From: Firmicutes bacterium UBA6806
Lineage (GTDB): Bacteria; Bacillota; Clostridia; Peptostreptococcales; Acidaminobacteraceae
DNA: 50,282 nt
Direction of reading: 5' to 3'
NCBI GenBank assembly: GCA_002452745.1
Contig: DKFC01000051.1
Coordinates: 1-50,282, forward strand
Position numbers and translations under genes: made by a program. The notes below the pieces were generated by a model. The model saw nothing but the letters and a program-made list of their open reading frames with translations. It did not search any database and was not told the origin of the DNA. This document shows, piece after piece, positions 1-9,038 of the stretch (its first letter is position 1; the number at the start of each line of letters is the position of its first letter).

Positions 1-27
1 CGTTACAGGTCATTTTTTAGTTAGGAG

Positions 28-1953
28 CTATTTTGCAACAGCCCCTTCTACTGTAAATCTAGTGTAGGCGTTGACTTCACTCTCAAGGAATATCTTGCCT
101 TTTAGCTTTTGAGTGATGATGTTGTAGATTACATTCATCCCTAGGCCACTATTTCCCTTCTGTCGATTGGTGGTATAAAACGGTTCAAAGATTATTTTGA
201 GATTTTCCTTTGGAATACCACAGCCATTGTCTTCATAGACAATCCAGAGCGTATCATTTTCAAGTTTACAGTCAATTTGGATTTTGCCATTCTCCCTACC
301 GTCAAATCCGTGCTCAATGGAATTCATGAGCAAATTGGTCAGTATCTGAGAGTAAGCCCCAGGGTATCCCGTCACTTTAAGATCAGGTGGACAAACCAGC
401 TCTATTTTGTGATTCTTGCGTTTATACTCTCCTCTGAGACTTAAAATCACATCATCGAATATCTCTTTTAAAATGAATAGAGCTTCCACTTCACTGCCCT
501 GATCCACCGCTATTTTTTTGAAACTCTTCACAAGATTTGCCGCACGATCTAGATTGCCGCTCAGAAGCCTATTGGCCTCTGTTATATCCGTAAAGAATCG
601 AGTGAGTCCTTGCTTTGTCATGGTTCCCTTCTCGATGGAATCCAGACTCGCCTTACTCAGGACTTCAATATGAGAAGCTGTTGAAATGCTTACGCCAAGT
701 GGTGTGTTGATCTCATGGGCCACCCCTGCCACCAAATTGCCAAGCGAAGCCGCTTTTTCAGTCTCTATGATATAGGCGTACTGTTGCTCCAGCTCTATGT
801 TCTTTTGCTTGATTTTCGACTCTAAAACATCATTTTCACTCCTAAATGACTCCAAAATGCTTTGGAAGGAATGACAAATTGATCCCATTTCATCCTTCCT
901 CTTTAAAAAATCGTCGGGGATGTTATTGCTGTAATCCCCTTCTGCAATTCGATCTGCAAAGGAAACCAGCATACTATAAGACTTAAGAGATCTTCTAATC
1001 AGCATGTGAATGGATATCACCGCTATTAAAAATGCTAAAATCATAATGAGAACCAAGAGGGTATAGACTCTATAGACATCCTTCATAACTGTCCTCTTGT
1101 CCATAATGGTAACCACTTTCCAGTTGTTTATGGGAATCGTATACGCCAGCATGTAGTAATCTCTATCTCCATATTGTATGTTCATCAGCGTTTCCTTTGG
1201 CGATAGGATGTTAGAAACATATGCGTTCAACGGATCATCGGCATCAAAAATCGAACTGGTCATGACTTTAGAGGCGTCCTCGTGGTACAAATACGTCCCA
1301 TGTTCCGAAATCATAAATGACATGTCCCACTCTGAATGCTCTGTCTTTTCAAAAAAATTTGGAATGGTATCCAGCCTTATGTTCACAACGGCGAACCCAT
1401 AGACTTTGCCATTTTCTCTTAAAGCTACGATGGAAGAAATCACAGTCTCTTTTGACTTCCACTCTTGATACGGCGGTGTAAAGACCACGCCATCTGCTTC
1501 CTTTGCAATTTTATACCAAGGTCTTCGTGTCACATCATAGTCATCATTTGGAACATTTCCGCTGCTGTCTAAATAGAAATTACCCTCTTCACTTGCAATC
1601 CATATCATAAAATGAATTGAGTTGCTCGCCTTCACCTTGGCAAGGTAATTCAACACATTATCATAACTTTCATTTGAAGTTACATCTTCTCTTGATTTAA
1701 CTGATTTTAAGTAATCTATAATATCTCTATTGGCCCCCATTTCCGAGGTATGTAAACTGGCATTTTCAAAGATGTTGAGGACGTCCTTTGAAATCGTCTG
1801 CGATTGATAATAGGTCTTCTCCAATAAATCCGTTTCTAATTTTTGGGTTGTGAAATTATAAGTCAAAATCCCAATCAACAAAAAGACAACCACCAATATG
1901 ATGGCAATAAAAAAAGAAAGTGTTCCGGCGAGACTGTGTCTGATCCGATGCAT
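28..1953 (-). CDS. Cache-domain sensor histidine kinase
   Basis: Membrane sensor kinase of about 641 residues. A first membrane segment near the N-terminus is followed by a large extracellular region that looks like a double Cache domain, a second membrane segment near residue 300, a HAMP-like linker and a coiled coil. The H-box AHEINTPLG carries the phospho-accepting His. The C-terminal ATPase has the N-box NLLMNSIEHGF, DNGCGIP and GNSGLGMN. The start is the ATG at 1951-1953, because GAGGAGG sits six bases before it; the frame stays open upstream without a comparable site. The gene lies 85 bp downstream of the ornithine racemase on the same strand, so the two are probably cotranscribed. No cognate response regulator is adjacent. 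The ligand is unknown; an amino acid is possible from the Cache fold and the neighbour, but that is inference. Confidence 0.88.
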   Translation of the reverse strand: MHRIRHSLAGTLSFFIAIILVVVFLLIGILTYNFTTQKLETDLLEKTYYQSQTISKDVLNIFENASLHTSEMGANRDIIDYLKSVKSREDVTSNESYDNVLNYLAKVKASNSIHFMIWIASEEGNFYLDSSGNVPNDDYDVTRRPWYKIAKEADGVVFTPPYQEWKSKETVISSIVALRENGKVYGFAVVNIRLDTIPNFFEKTEHSEWDMSFMISEHGTYLYHEDASKVMTSSIFDADDPLNAYVSNILSPKETLMNIQYGDRDYYMLAYTIPINNWKVVTIMDKRTVMKDVYRVYTLLVLIMILAFLIAVISIHMLIRRSLKSYSMLVSFADRIAEGDYSNNIPDDFLKRKDEMGSICHSFQSILESFRSENDVLESKIKQKNIELEQQYAYIIETEKAASLGNLVAGVAHEINTPLGVSISTASHIEVLSKASLDSIEKGTMTKQGLTRFFTDITEANRLLSGNLDRAANLVKSFKKIAVDQGSEVEALFILKEIFDDVILSLRGEYKRKNHKIELVCPPDLKVTGYPGAYSQILTNLLMNSIEHGFDGRENGKIQIDCKLENDTLWIVYEDNGCGIPKENLKIIFEPFYTTNRQKGNSGLGMNVIYNIITQKLKGKIFLESEVNAYTRFTVEGAVAK

Positions 1954-2038
1954 AATAGGCCTCCTCATCCGTATCTTGGTGAGGATTTTATACCCATTTG
2001 CCACACTTTCTAACGATTGTTTCCAGGTTGATGTTCTG

Positions 2039-3121
2039 CTATTCTATAAAAGAAACACCTATATCTCTACCCAAAAAGGCTTGAAGCATCACCTGATAGA
2101 AAAAACTAAATGTCACTTTGTCACCTATTTTTAGAGTCCTCTTGGCATCTGTGATGTCTAGAATCAAATGGTCACTGCTAGCTCCGATGATTTCAATGCC
2201 CTCTTCTGTCGGTACGAGTTTCATATGATCTGCAATATCCTGCCTGCCAAGCGCCAAAATCGCCCGCTTTCTAACACCTCTATCCTCATAAACGGGTTTA
2301 TAGCCAAATGCATCCACCGAAATCTCGCCAATTGGATAAGTTGGCTTGTCTTTGAGTTCTATAATTTCCGCATGCACCCACATGGTATCTTCCTTTAGGC
2401 CTTCAATGACAAATTGATGGTAGACTGGCAGATCCTTGTTGAGTAAAATCCCCTCTCCAACTCTCAAGTGATTTATTCTCTCTGGCATTTCGTCTTTGAA
2501 AACCATCGGCAGTGAACTGGTGGCACTTCCAGATATGATTTCAAGCGATCTTCCTATTTTGGCTTCAACGAGTTCGGCAGCGCCAATCAGTTCATTCATC
2601 TTCTCAACTGTCGGCCTAATAGAACCATAACAGCCAAGATTTGTGCCGATTCCATAGAGTTCAACCCCTTCAAGGGCCTCTACCCTTGCAGCTGCATCAA
2701 CCAACTCATCCAGATTCCAAAACCCCTCACGTAAGTCTCCAAGCTCAACCATCAAAAGAACCTTGTGTTTTTTTCCAGCCTTTACACATGCACGGCTGAT
2801 CTGTTCAATGACAGCCATTTCTGAATTGAGGCTGACATCACACCAGGTTACCAAGTCCTCTATCTCTGAAATCATTGGGATTCTGAGAAGCCACATTTCC
2901 GCATCCACTCCCAAGGTCTTTAAGTCCTTTAAATGATGTATTCTAGAACTTCCAAGCGAATGACAGCCATTTTTCATCATCATTTCTGAGATAGTGGGAT
3001 TTCCATTACATCCCTTAATCACTCCAGTAACCTTGATACCTGCTGACTTACACCTAGACGTGATGATGCGAATATTACTCGATAAATTGTCTTTGCTCAC
3101 TGAAAGATATGGATACTTCAT
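2039..3121 (-). CDS. orr: Ornithine racemase-like PLP enzyme (alanine racemase N-terminal fold)
   Basis: About 360 residues. A PLP-dependent fold-type III amino acid racemase whose landmarks match the clostridial ornithine racemase of the oxidative ornithine pathway: VIKG near residue 35 with the PLP lysine, LLRIPM, ELGDLREG, LRVGEG, KPTYPIGEISVDAFG, RKRAILALG and GASSDHLILDI. It would interconvert L- and D-ornithine in the cytoplasm. The start is the ATG at 3119-3121, with GGAGG six bases upstream; a TTG two codons earlier overlaps that spacing. The sensor kinase follows in the same direction. The ornithine 4,5-aminomutase genes that use D-ornithine are not in the window. The family match is strong; exact substrate preference for ornithine is recalled from family knowledge, not proven here. 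Confidence 0.82.
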   Translation of the reverse strand: MKYPYLSVSKDNLSSNIRIITSRCKSAGIKVTGVIKGCNGNPTISEMMMKNGCHSLGSSRIHHLKDLKTLGVDAEMWLLRIPMISEIEDLVTWCDVSLNSEMAVIEQISRACVKAGKKHKVLLMVELGDLREGFWNLDELVDAAARVEALEGVELYGIGTNLGCYGSIRPTVEKMNELIGAAELVEAKIGRSLEIISGSATSSLPMVFKDEMPERINHLRVGEGILLNKDLPVYHQFVIEGLKEDTMWVHAEIIELKDKPTYPIGEISVDAFGYKPVYEDRGVRKRAILALGRQDIADHMKLVPTEEGIEIIGASSDHLILDITDAKRTLKIGDKVTFSFFYQVMLQAFLGRDIGVSFIE

Positions 3122-3129
3122 GCTCAACC

Positions 3130-3172
3130 TCCGTTATTATAATTAAAATTATTATAATTCAAATGTATTTCA
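3130..3172 (-). promoter_or_regulatory. AT-rich promoter region of the orr operon with a repeated TATAAT block
   Basis: Upstream of orr the minus strand carries two copies of AATTATAAT about 15 bp apart. Each contains a perfect -10 hexamer; TTGAAT lies 15 bp before the second. The repeat may be two promoters or an operator. No regulator is indicated. Confidence 0.4.
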
Positions 3173-3254
3173 AACAGAACAACTTTGTAGAAAAATTCTT
3201 TTTTGTTCATAAATACTCACGTTTGATTAAAGTTATGTCAACTGCCTCTATGGC

Positions 3255-3301
3255 GCAAAAAAGCGTGTGAACCTCTTTAAGCAGAGTCTTTTCACACGCC
3301 T
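3255..3301 (-). terminator. Rho-independent terminator after the first chemoreceptor gene
   Basis: Minus-strand hairpin GCGTGTGAA / TTCACACGC (arms 3291-3299 and 3263-3271) followed by TTTTTTG. It lies downstream of the chemoreceptor stop codon and upstream of orr. Confidence 0.85.
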
Positions 3302-3337
3302 TTAATATACTGGTTCATATCATGAACTCAAATACCA

Positions 3338-5053
3338 TTAAAATTTGAATTTGTTAATCATTTCATCCAGTTCCTCAATCATTTGAATATTGGATTTCAA
3401 AATTGTATTGACCTTGCCGGTTTTTTGAACGACATCGCGTGTAACCGTTAAAATGTTTTGAACTTCAACAGCTTCCTGCTCAGTTGCCAGTTGAACTTCT
3501 TTGACGTTTTCAGCAATGGTTTCCATTGAACTCGAAAGCTGTTCAGAAATAGCACTGAGTTCCATCATGATGCCGTTGAACTCTGATGCATCCAAACTGT
3601 ACTGATCTCCAATATTATTAAACTTCTTATAGTCTTTTAATACAGTTTTATCAATAAAGGTGAGCATATCACCAGAATCCTTAATCAAGATACCAACGGA
3701 TTCTTGAATGAAGTCAACTGTCGTCTTGATATTCTCAACGAGACTCGCTGAGGCTTCCGCCAGTTTTCCAACTTCTCCTGCAACCACTGCAAAGCCCTTG
3801 CCTGCGTCTCCAGCCCTTGCCGCTTCAATGGAGGCATTTAAAGCCAGCATATTTGTCTGAGCTGTAATTTTCAGAATACTTTCCAATAAACCATTGATTT
3901 TATCAACTTGTTTTGCATTCTCTATTGCCACTTCGATCCTCGACTTGACATTTTGATAAATTGCCTCAGCATTTTCGCTGGATTCAGAGGATTCAGATTT
4001 GATTATATCAGCTCTCTCATTGATTTCATGAACCCTGTTTGCCCCTTCTGTGGCCTTGGTTGCAACCACTTCTATGGCATCGAGGGCTTCATCCAGTGCA
4101 ACGCTCACATGCTGTGTTGCCGCAGATGTTTGAGCAATAACGGCTGATATATCTGATGTGGACTGCATTGCCGACCCTGAGCTTCCGCTTAGGAAATTCA
4201 TCTCGCTGGAGATGGTCTCTGAATCGTCACTGATTTCCTGAGAGGTGTTCATCATACTGGTCAACAGTTCTGAAAGGCCATGACTAACCCTGTCAAAAGC
4301 ACCGCCAATTTCCCCAAACTCATCCTTAGTGGAGATGTTCATTTTTTCTGTGAAGTTTAAGTCTTTGTATTGATCCGTTCTCAAAACAATATTTCTCAGT
4401 GTTTTGTTAATCGGGATCACAATGAGGGCCACAATCACAATTGAGAAGAGAACAATCACAAAGGAAATAATCGTCACTTGGATGTAAATACCTCTTTGTA
4501 TCGCCACTAAATCGTCTACATAGATACCCGTTCCAACAATCCATCCCCATGGTTCAAATCCCTCTACATATGAAATCTTAGGCTGTGGCGTGTCAAATCC
4601 CGGTTTAGGCCATTGATACTTGACGATTCCGCCGCCGTTTTCACTGACGACAGATGCCATTGATTGGAAGAGATACTGCCCGTCAGGGTCTTGCATACCC
4701 GAGACGTCAGTCTGGTTGAGTTCTGGCTTGATTGGATGCATGAGCATAATATTGTCATAATCAGTCACCCAAAAGTATTCTTTTTCATCATAACGCATTC
4801 TTTCAATTGTCTTCAGGGCTTCTTCTTTTGCCTCAGCTTCTGATATGACCCCCTCTTTAACTCTCTCATACTGCAAGCTGATTTCTGAAATCGGCAAATC
4901 TACTAAATCACGAAGTTTAGCAATTGTACGTTCTTCTATAATTGCATTGGTCCTAGGCAATATATAAAACATAATGAGTCCTGTAAATATTAAAATGATA
5001 AATGCAGCTAAGAAAACTATTTTATATTTGAGTTTTAGATTGCTAAATAACAT
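3338..5053 (-). CDS. Methyl-accepting chemotaxis protein with a single Cache sensor
   Basis: Chemoreceptor of about 571 residues. It has an N-terminal membrane segment, an extracellular sCache_2-type domain (DEKEYFWVTDYDN, MHPIKPEL, EPWGWIVGTGIYVDD), a second membrane segment, HAMP, and a cytoplasmic signalling domain with the conserved hairpin tip around AQTNMLALNASIEAARAG. It senses a small extracellular ligand and controls CheA. The start is the ATG at 5051-5053, with AAAAGGAGG spaced correctly before it; the frame stays open for 16 further codons upstream but lacks a better site. It lies 86 bp after lysK on the same strand with no terminator visible between them, so partial cotranscription is possible. 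Its Cache domain is clearly related to that of the chemoreceptor at 17027-19411. Confidence 0.93.
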   Translation of the reverse strand: MLFSNLKLKYKIVFLAAFIILIFTGLIMFYILPRTNAIIEERTIAKLRDLVDLPISEISLQYERVKEGVISEAEAKEEALKTIERMRYDEKEYFWVTDYDNIMLMHPIKPELNQTDVSGMQDPDGQYLFQSMASVVSENGGGIVKYQWPKPGFDTPQPKISYVEGFEPWGWIVGTGIYVDDLVAIQRGIYIQVTIISFVIVLFSIVIVALIVIPINKTLRNIVLRTDQYKDLNFTEKMNISTKDEFGEIGGAFDRVSHGLSELLTSMMNTSQEISDDSETISSEMNFLSGSSGSAMQSTSDISAVIAQTSAATQHVSVALDEALDAIEVVATKATEGANRVHEINERADIIKSESSESSENAEAIYQNVKSRIEVAIENAKQVDKINGLLESILKITAQTNMLALNASIEAARAGDAGKGFAVVAGEVGKLAEASASLVENIKTTVDFIQESVGILIKDSGDMLTFIDKTVLKDYKKFNNIGDQYSLDASEFNGIMMELSAISEQLSSSMETIAENVKEVQLATEQEAVEVQNILTVTRDVVQKTGKVNTILKSNIQMIEELDEMINKFKF

Positions 5054-5139
5054 CACACTCGCCTCCTTTTGGTAAATAAATACCCAAAAAGAGGCATTCA
5101 AACATAAAAATACATATTATTACAACCTATTTTTTGAAA

Positions 5140-6738
5140 TTAAGAAACCCTTTGTTCTTTTATATTTTCAAAGACATATCTCTTGGGAGTCAAAAGATTC
5201 TTGAGTATCTTAATCCCAACAACTTCTACTAAAACGGCAATGTTCGGTCCATTTTTTTGATTTAAAATCATTTGGTAGATAATTTCAAAAAAACGCTTTT
5301 GGGATTTTTTTCGCTCTGCTGGCGTCTTTCCCTGTACGATTTCATAGACTTCAGTCATAAAGCCATCGTTGTCCCCCACATACGTTTCAGATAGGGTTAG
5401 AAATGCTTTCAACCAGCGTCTCTCCTCTCTCTCCAAGGTTGCATAATATTGAGAATTGAAGGTGTCATTTACTTGAATTAACCTCTCTCTATGCCAATGG
5501 TTGATCCAGTGCGTTGCCTTTTCACATTTTAATTTAAACGGGTCTGGTTCAAGAGGTCTTTCTCGGCTGAATAACCTGTATAGGACTGATATGTTGAAAT
5601 TCACCAGTGGCAAAGTAGAGGCAATCAGCGCAAATTTTGGATCTTTGTCCAGATTGGAAGTTGCCGCACCAGAGAGCTGCAAAACTTGATTTAACTCCTC
5701 ATCTATTTCCAGCCCCTCTTTGAACTTTCTGAGATTCCGTTCAAACTCCGTGTAAAGTCTGATTACATCGTCATCGAGTCCGATGTCAAAGGCATCTGTA
5801 TTTTGATATTTTGCGAACAAGTACAAAATCATCTCTCTTGGATAGATTTTGAGCAATTCATCTGGTGTAATCAAATGTCCTGTGGAACTGGACATTTTCG
5901 CATGATTGCCCTTGAGTCCAATAAATTCGTACGGAATATAGTGTGGGGCATTTCCATCAAAGACAGTTCGCATAATATCGGAAGATACAGTGTAACTGCC
6001 ATTTTCTGATGAGTGATCTCTGCCTCCCGGTTCAAAGATGACCTCTTCATATCGCCACCTCATTGGCCAATCAATTTTCCAGTTGAGTTTAATTCGATTG
6101 AACCCTTCAAGCTCAGCAATTTCATGATGACCACAGGAACAGTGATACTCAATGGTGTCGCTTAGTTCATCATAGCTCAAATTTAAAATATGGTCACGTC
6201 CACATTCCCGACAGTACACGGTTACTGGGTAATACCTGTCACGGGCAACTTCGTTCCAGCTCTGTGTCTTATAACGCATTAGGACATCATAAATCTCACG
6301 TCTTTTTATAAGCGCCTCACGAACCCCTTCCACATAAGCACCACTTTGATACATCTGAGATTGATAGATGTACTCAGGGTGGATGTCAAATGCCTCCAAC
6401 GTCTCTTCAAACTGCGATTCAAAATGAGCTGCATACGACTCGTGACAGCCATGGGGATCTGGCACTTCCGAATATGGAAGGCCAATGTATTCCGAATAGT
6501 GTTCAGGCAGTCCAGAAGGTACTTTTCTAAATCGGTCGTAATCATCCCATGAGAAAATAAATCGAACTTGTTTTCCAAGATATTCGAGTGCCTTCGCCAC
6601 AAAAAAAGTTGTTACTATCTCTCTAAAATTGCCAATATGAACATGTCCTGATGGGCTAATCCCAGAAGCACAGACGAATACATCTCTATCTGGATGTCTC
6701 TCAATTAATTGTGATGCCGCTTTAAATGACCAATGCAT
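5140..6738 (-). CDS. lysK: Class I lysyl-tRNA synthetase
   Basis: About 532 residues, the usual length for class I LysRS. It charges tRNA-Lys with lysine. The Rossmann catalytic domain shows the HIGH-type motif PSGHVHIGN near residue 30 and the KMSKS-type motif AKMSSSTG near residue 280. A cysteine-rich insertion (YCRECGRDH, YHCSCGHHE) probably binds zinc. The C-terminal helical anticodon-binding region is complete. The start is an ATG with AGGAGG eight bases upstream. The gene sits alone behind a T-box leader, so its expression should rise when tRNA-Lys is uncharged. Most Firmicutes use class II LysRS; T-box-controlled class I enzymes are known from Bacillus cereus relatives. Whether this genome also has a class II enzyme cannot be seen here. 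Confidence 0.96.
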   Translation of the reverse strand: MHWSFKAASQLIERHPDRDVFVCASGISPSGHVHIGNFREIVTTFFVAKALEYLGKQVRFIFSWDDYDRFRKVPSGLPEHYSEYIGLPYSEVPDPHGCHESYAAHFESQFEETLEAFDIHPEYIYQSQMYQSGAYVEGVREALIKRREIYDVLMRYKTQSWNEVARDRYYPVTVYCRECGRDHILNLSYDELSDTIEYHCSCGHHEIAELEGFNRIKLNWKIDWPMRWRYEEVIFEPGGRDHSSENGSYTVSSDIMRTVFDGNAPHYIPYEFIGLKGNHAKMSSSTGHLITPDELLKIYPREMILYLFAKYQNTDAFDIGLDDDVIRLYTEFERNLRKFKEGLEIDEELNQVLQLSGAATSNLDKDPKFALIASTLPLVNFNISVLYRLFSRERPLEPDPFKLKCEKATHWINHWHRERLIQVNDTFNSQYYATLEREERRWLKAFLTLSETYVGDNDGFMTEVYEIVQGKTPAERKKSQKRFFEIIYQMILNQKNGPNIAVLVEVVGIKILKNLLTPKRYVFENIKEQRVS

Positions 6739-6889
6739 AAAAATACCTCCTAATGTATGAATAACAATTTTTCAATTTAAACACTGTTCCTGTATTGTTC
6801 AGAAACAATTGACAGATTGTACTCCCATCCGTGGAAAATAAAAACGACTCTTCCGTCTTTAGCCGGCTTGCCTTCGCAATGGGGCAAAT

Positions 6890-7170
6890 AAAAAAACTCC
6901 CGTCTCAAGACAATCTGTCTTGAGGACGAGAGTTAAACTTCGTGGTACCACCTCAATTTGTCGCAAAGCGACCTCTTTCAGGTACGGCACATGGCTTATA
7001 CCCTATCCCTATAACGGGGGAAACCCGTTGCACCATCCCCCCTATGGGTTCTGTGCAAAGCTCTGAGGCTTTATTCATCAAATCAGTCGCTTCTCCTTCT
7101 CAGCTACCGGAGTTCTCTGTAAAACTATGCTTTGATTACTCTTCTCTTCACAGCATTTAAATTATTTATT
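6890..7170 (-). ncRNA. T-box riboswitch leader of lysK (lysine specifier)
   Basis: The minus strand carries the T-box AGGTGGTACCACG (6941-6953), pairing partner of the uncharged tRNA acceptor end. Next comes the terminator: arms ACTCTCGTCCTCAAGACA and GTCTTGAGACGGGAGT, then a T run, at 6890-6934. Stem I can be traced: CTGTG and CAAAGC near the 5' end pair with GCTTTG and CACAG, enclosing an AGAGAAGAGTAA-type internal loop. The 3' side of the specifier loop contains AAAG, so AAA (complement of 7070-7072) or the overlapping AAG is the likely lysine specifier. A second hairpin, GGGGG...CCCCC, occupies the middle. Low charged tRNA-Lys should stabilise the antiterminator. The exact specifier register needs a covariance-model fold. 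Confidence 0.93.
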
Positions 7171-7176
7171 AAATGC

Positions 7177-7206
7177 ATTATAAACGAATGCATCATTATA
7201 CGTCAA
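7177..7206 (-). promoter_or_regulatory. Sigma-A promoter of the lysK T-box transcript
   Basis: TTGACG (complement of 7201-7206), an 18-bp spacer, and TATAAT (complement of 7177-7182), just upstream of T-box stem I. Confidence 0.8.
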
Positions 7207-7273
7207 CCCCTAAATTCATTTTTTTCAAATTTATATGATTTTTTTAAAGAATCATCACTAAATTGCTCGGATA

Positions 7274-7282
7274 TGTTATAAT
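7274..7282 (+). promoter_or_regulatory. Extended -10 promoter of the M23 peptidase gene
   Basis: TGTTATAAT is an extended -10 element (TG-N-TATAAT). No good -35 hexamer is seen, as expected for this class. It lies about 90 bp before the peptidase start. Confidence 0.6.
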
Positions 7283-7374
7283 AGACAAACCCCAAAAATC
7301 CACTGAGCTTTTAGGGACTTTTGACAGAAAATAACGAACATCCGCTCATAAAGTATCGGATGCAAGGAGGCAAA

Positions 7375-8970
7375 ATGACTAGAAAGAAAGCGGTTTTGAT
7401 TGTATTATTACTTGTTGTTGCAAGTTCACTGTTTGCAATCAGTTACCAATTTAACCACTATACAATTACCAATGTAACCCTATCCACCTCTGATTTCAAG
7501 CAGTCTAATCAATTCAGTTATACCCTTGCTGAACCCTTTATGGGATATGATTCTATTGTGCCACTTTCAGAAGAGACCTCTATACCCGAGAAGTCCCTTC
7601 TCATCATACAGCTAAAGAATAGGTTTGGACGCACCAGGACATTAAAAGTATTCAACGTATCGCCCGATGGAATTTCTGTTTGGGATGAACGTTCAAACAC
7701 CGCCTATAGGCTTCCACATGGTGATGGCTTGGCAGATTCCCCACTGGTTTTCGATAACATGCCTGAATTTAAGCTCCCTAGCGTTTACATCGACAAAACC
7801 GAGCTCTTCTCTGATGCCAATAGCAAGTGGCAGTTTAAATCCTTTGAATCACCAGACACATGGCTTGATGTCGCCATATCCTCATCTCAGGATGTCATAT
7901 ATGAGCGCCCGTCGTTTTCAACCACTGGCGAGGCCATTTCTCTTCAACTAGAAAAACCTTTCAACACGGCTGTTCTCAAAGTTAAAGATGCCACAACAGG
8001 GACTAGCATCTATGAGGATTTCTGGAATTCTGAAACCCTTTACATGCCTTCAAAAGACGGCGTCTATCTCTATGAACTGCAAATGATTTACAAAGACAGC
8101 AACGAGAGGTATCGGGGAAACCTCTTTACCTCATTTTCTGTTTCAGTGGATCGCCCTACATCGGTTTCCCTTAGAACCGATGAAATCTTTCAAGGGGAAA
8201 ACAGTTTCCTCGACATAGAGTTTGCCAATCCTGATGAGACTTTCACCATCACTGGTTTTCCCAACGAATCTCATATTTTCGATACAGGTGCTGGCAAAAC
8301 GGCCATGCTAGCGGCGGATTATAGAACCACTGCCAAAACTTATCCATTGGAAATTACCTCAGCCGAAAACGGTGAAACGTGGTCGTTCAAACTCAAAGTC
8401 AAAAGCCGCCCATTTCACATTCAACAATTGGTCATTGACGAAGGGATTGCCACCAGCACCAAAAATGACGCTGCAAACGAAGAATTCGCTAAGATTTTCG
8501 ACCCCGTTCGAGAGACGAGCTTCCCTCAAGATCTCACTGAAGGGGATTATATCCTGCCAACCACTGGAAGACTCTCCACAGAGTATGGAGAAACCCGCTA
8601 TGTAAACGGATCGCCAACTTCCTATCGCCATTCGGGACTTGATATAGCAGCTCCCACTGGCAGAGAGGTTGTTGCTACCAACACTGGAAATGTCGTCTTG
8701 GCATACCCATTAACCCTTACAGGGAACACTATTGCAATCGACCACGGTCAGGGGATATTTAGTGTTTACTTCCACCTCAATTCCATGACAGTTTCCACTG
8801 GAGACGCTGTCAAGAAGGGGGATTTAATTGGCACTGTAGGCACTACGGGTTTCTCCACTGGCCCGCATCTTCACTTTATCATCTCATATTATGATAAAAA
8901 CTTGGAACCTGGCTACTTTCTCTTTGGCGAACCCGTAACCTACAACAATTATAAAAATTTTCTACAATAA
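7375..8970 (+). CDS. Exported M23 family metallopeptidase
   Basis: About 531 residues. A hydrophobic N-terminal segment (KAVLIVLLLVVASSLF) acts as a signal peptide or anchor. A long extracellular region without recognised domains leads to a C-terminal LytM/M23 zinc peptidase. The zinc and catalytic motifs are HSGLDIAAPTG (first His and Asp) and GPHLHF (HxH). Such enzymes cut peptide cross-links in peptidoglycan during growth or division. The start is the ATG at 7375, with AAGGAGG four bases upstream; the frame is open back to a TTG at 7321 but without a ribosome site. The gene stands alone, diverging from lysK and converging on the HD-GYP gene, with a shared terminator between. Confidence 0.9.
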   Translation: MTRKKAVLIVLLLVVASSLFAISYQFNHYTITNVTLSTSDFKQSNQFSYTLAEPFMGYDSIVPLSEETSIPEKSLLIIQLKNRFGRTRTLKVFNVSPDGISVWDERSNTAYRLPHGDGLADSPLVFDNMPEFKLPSVYIDKTELFSDANSKWQFKSFESPDTWLDVAISSSQDVIYERPSFSTTGEAISLQLEKPFNTAVLKVKDATTGTSIYEDFWNSETLYMPSKDGVYLYELQMIYKDSNERYRGNLFTSFSVSVDRPTSVSLRTDEIFQGENSFLDIEFANPDETFTITGFPNESHIFDTGAGKTAMLAADYRTTAKTYPLEITSAENGETWSFKLKVKSRPFHIQQLVIDEGIATSTKNDAANEEFAKIFDPVRETSFPQDLTEGDYILPTTGRLSTEYGETRYVNGSPTSYRHSGLDIAAPTGREVVATNTGNVVLAYPLTLTGNTIAIDHGQGIFSVYFHLNSMTVSTGDAVKKGDLIGTVGTTGFSTGPHLHFIISYYDKNLEPGYFLFGEPVTYNNYKNFLQ

Positions 8971-8987
8971 CCTTCTTTTTTTAAACA

Positions 8988-9038
8988 TAAAGGCTGCTGA
9001 TTTCAATTGATAACCCAATAAAATCAGCAGCCTTTTTA
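8988..9038. terminator. Bidirectional terminator between the M23 peptidase and HD-GYP genes
   Basis: AAGGCTGCTGATTT and AAATCAGCAGCCTT pair around a short loop, with A and T runs on the two sides, so it works in both directions. The HD-GYP stop codon lies in the T run. Confidence 0.9.

Noticed and set aside
6942..7160. Open plus-strand frame of 72 codons
   Set aside because: It lies entirely in the lysK T-box leader on the opposite strand and has no ribosome site.
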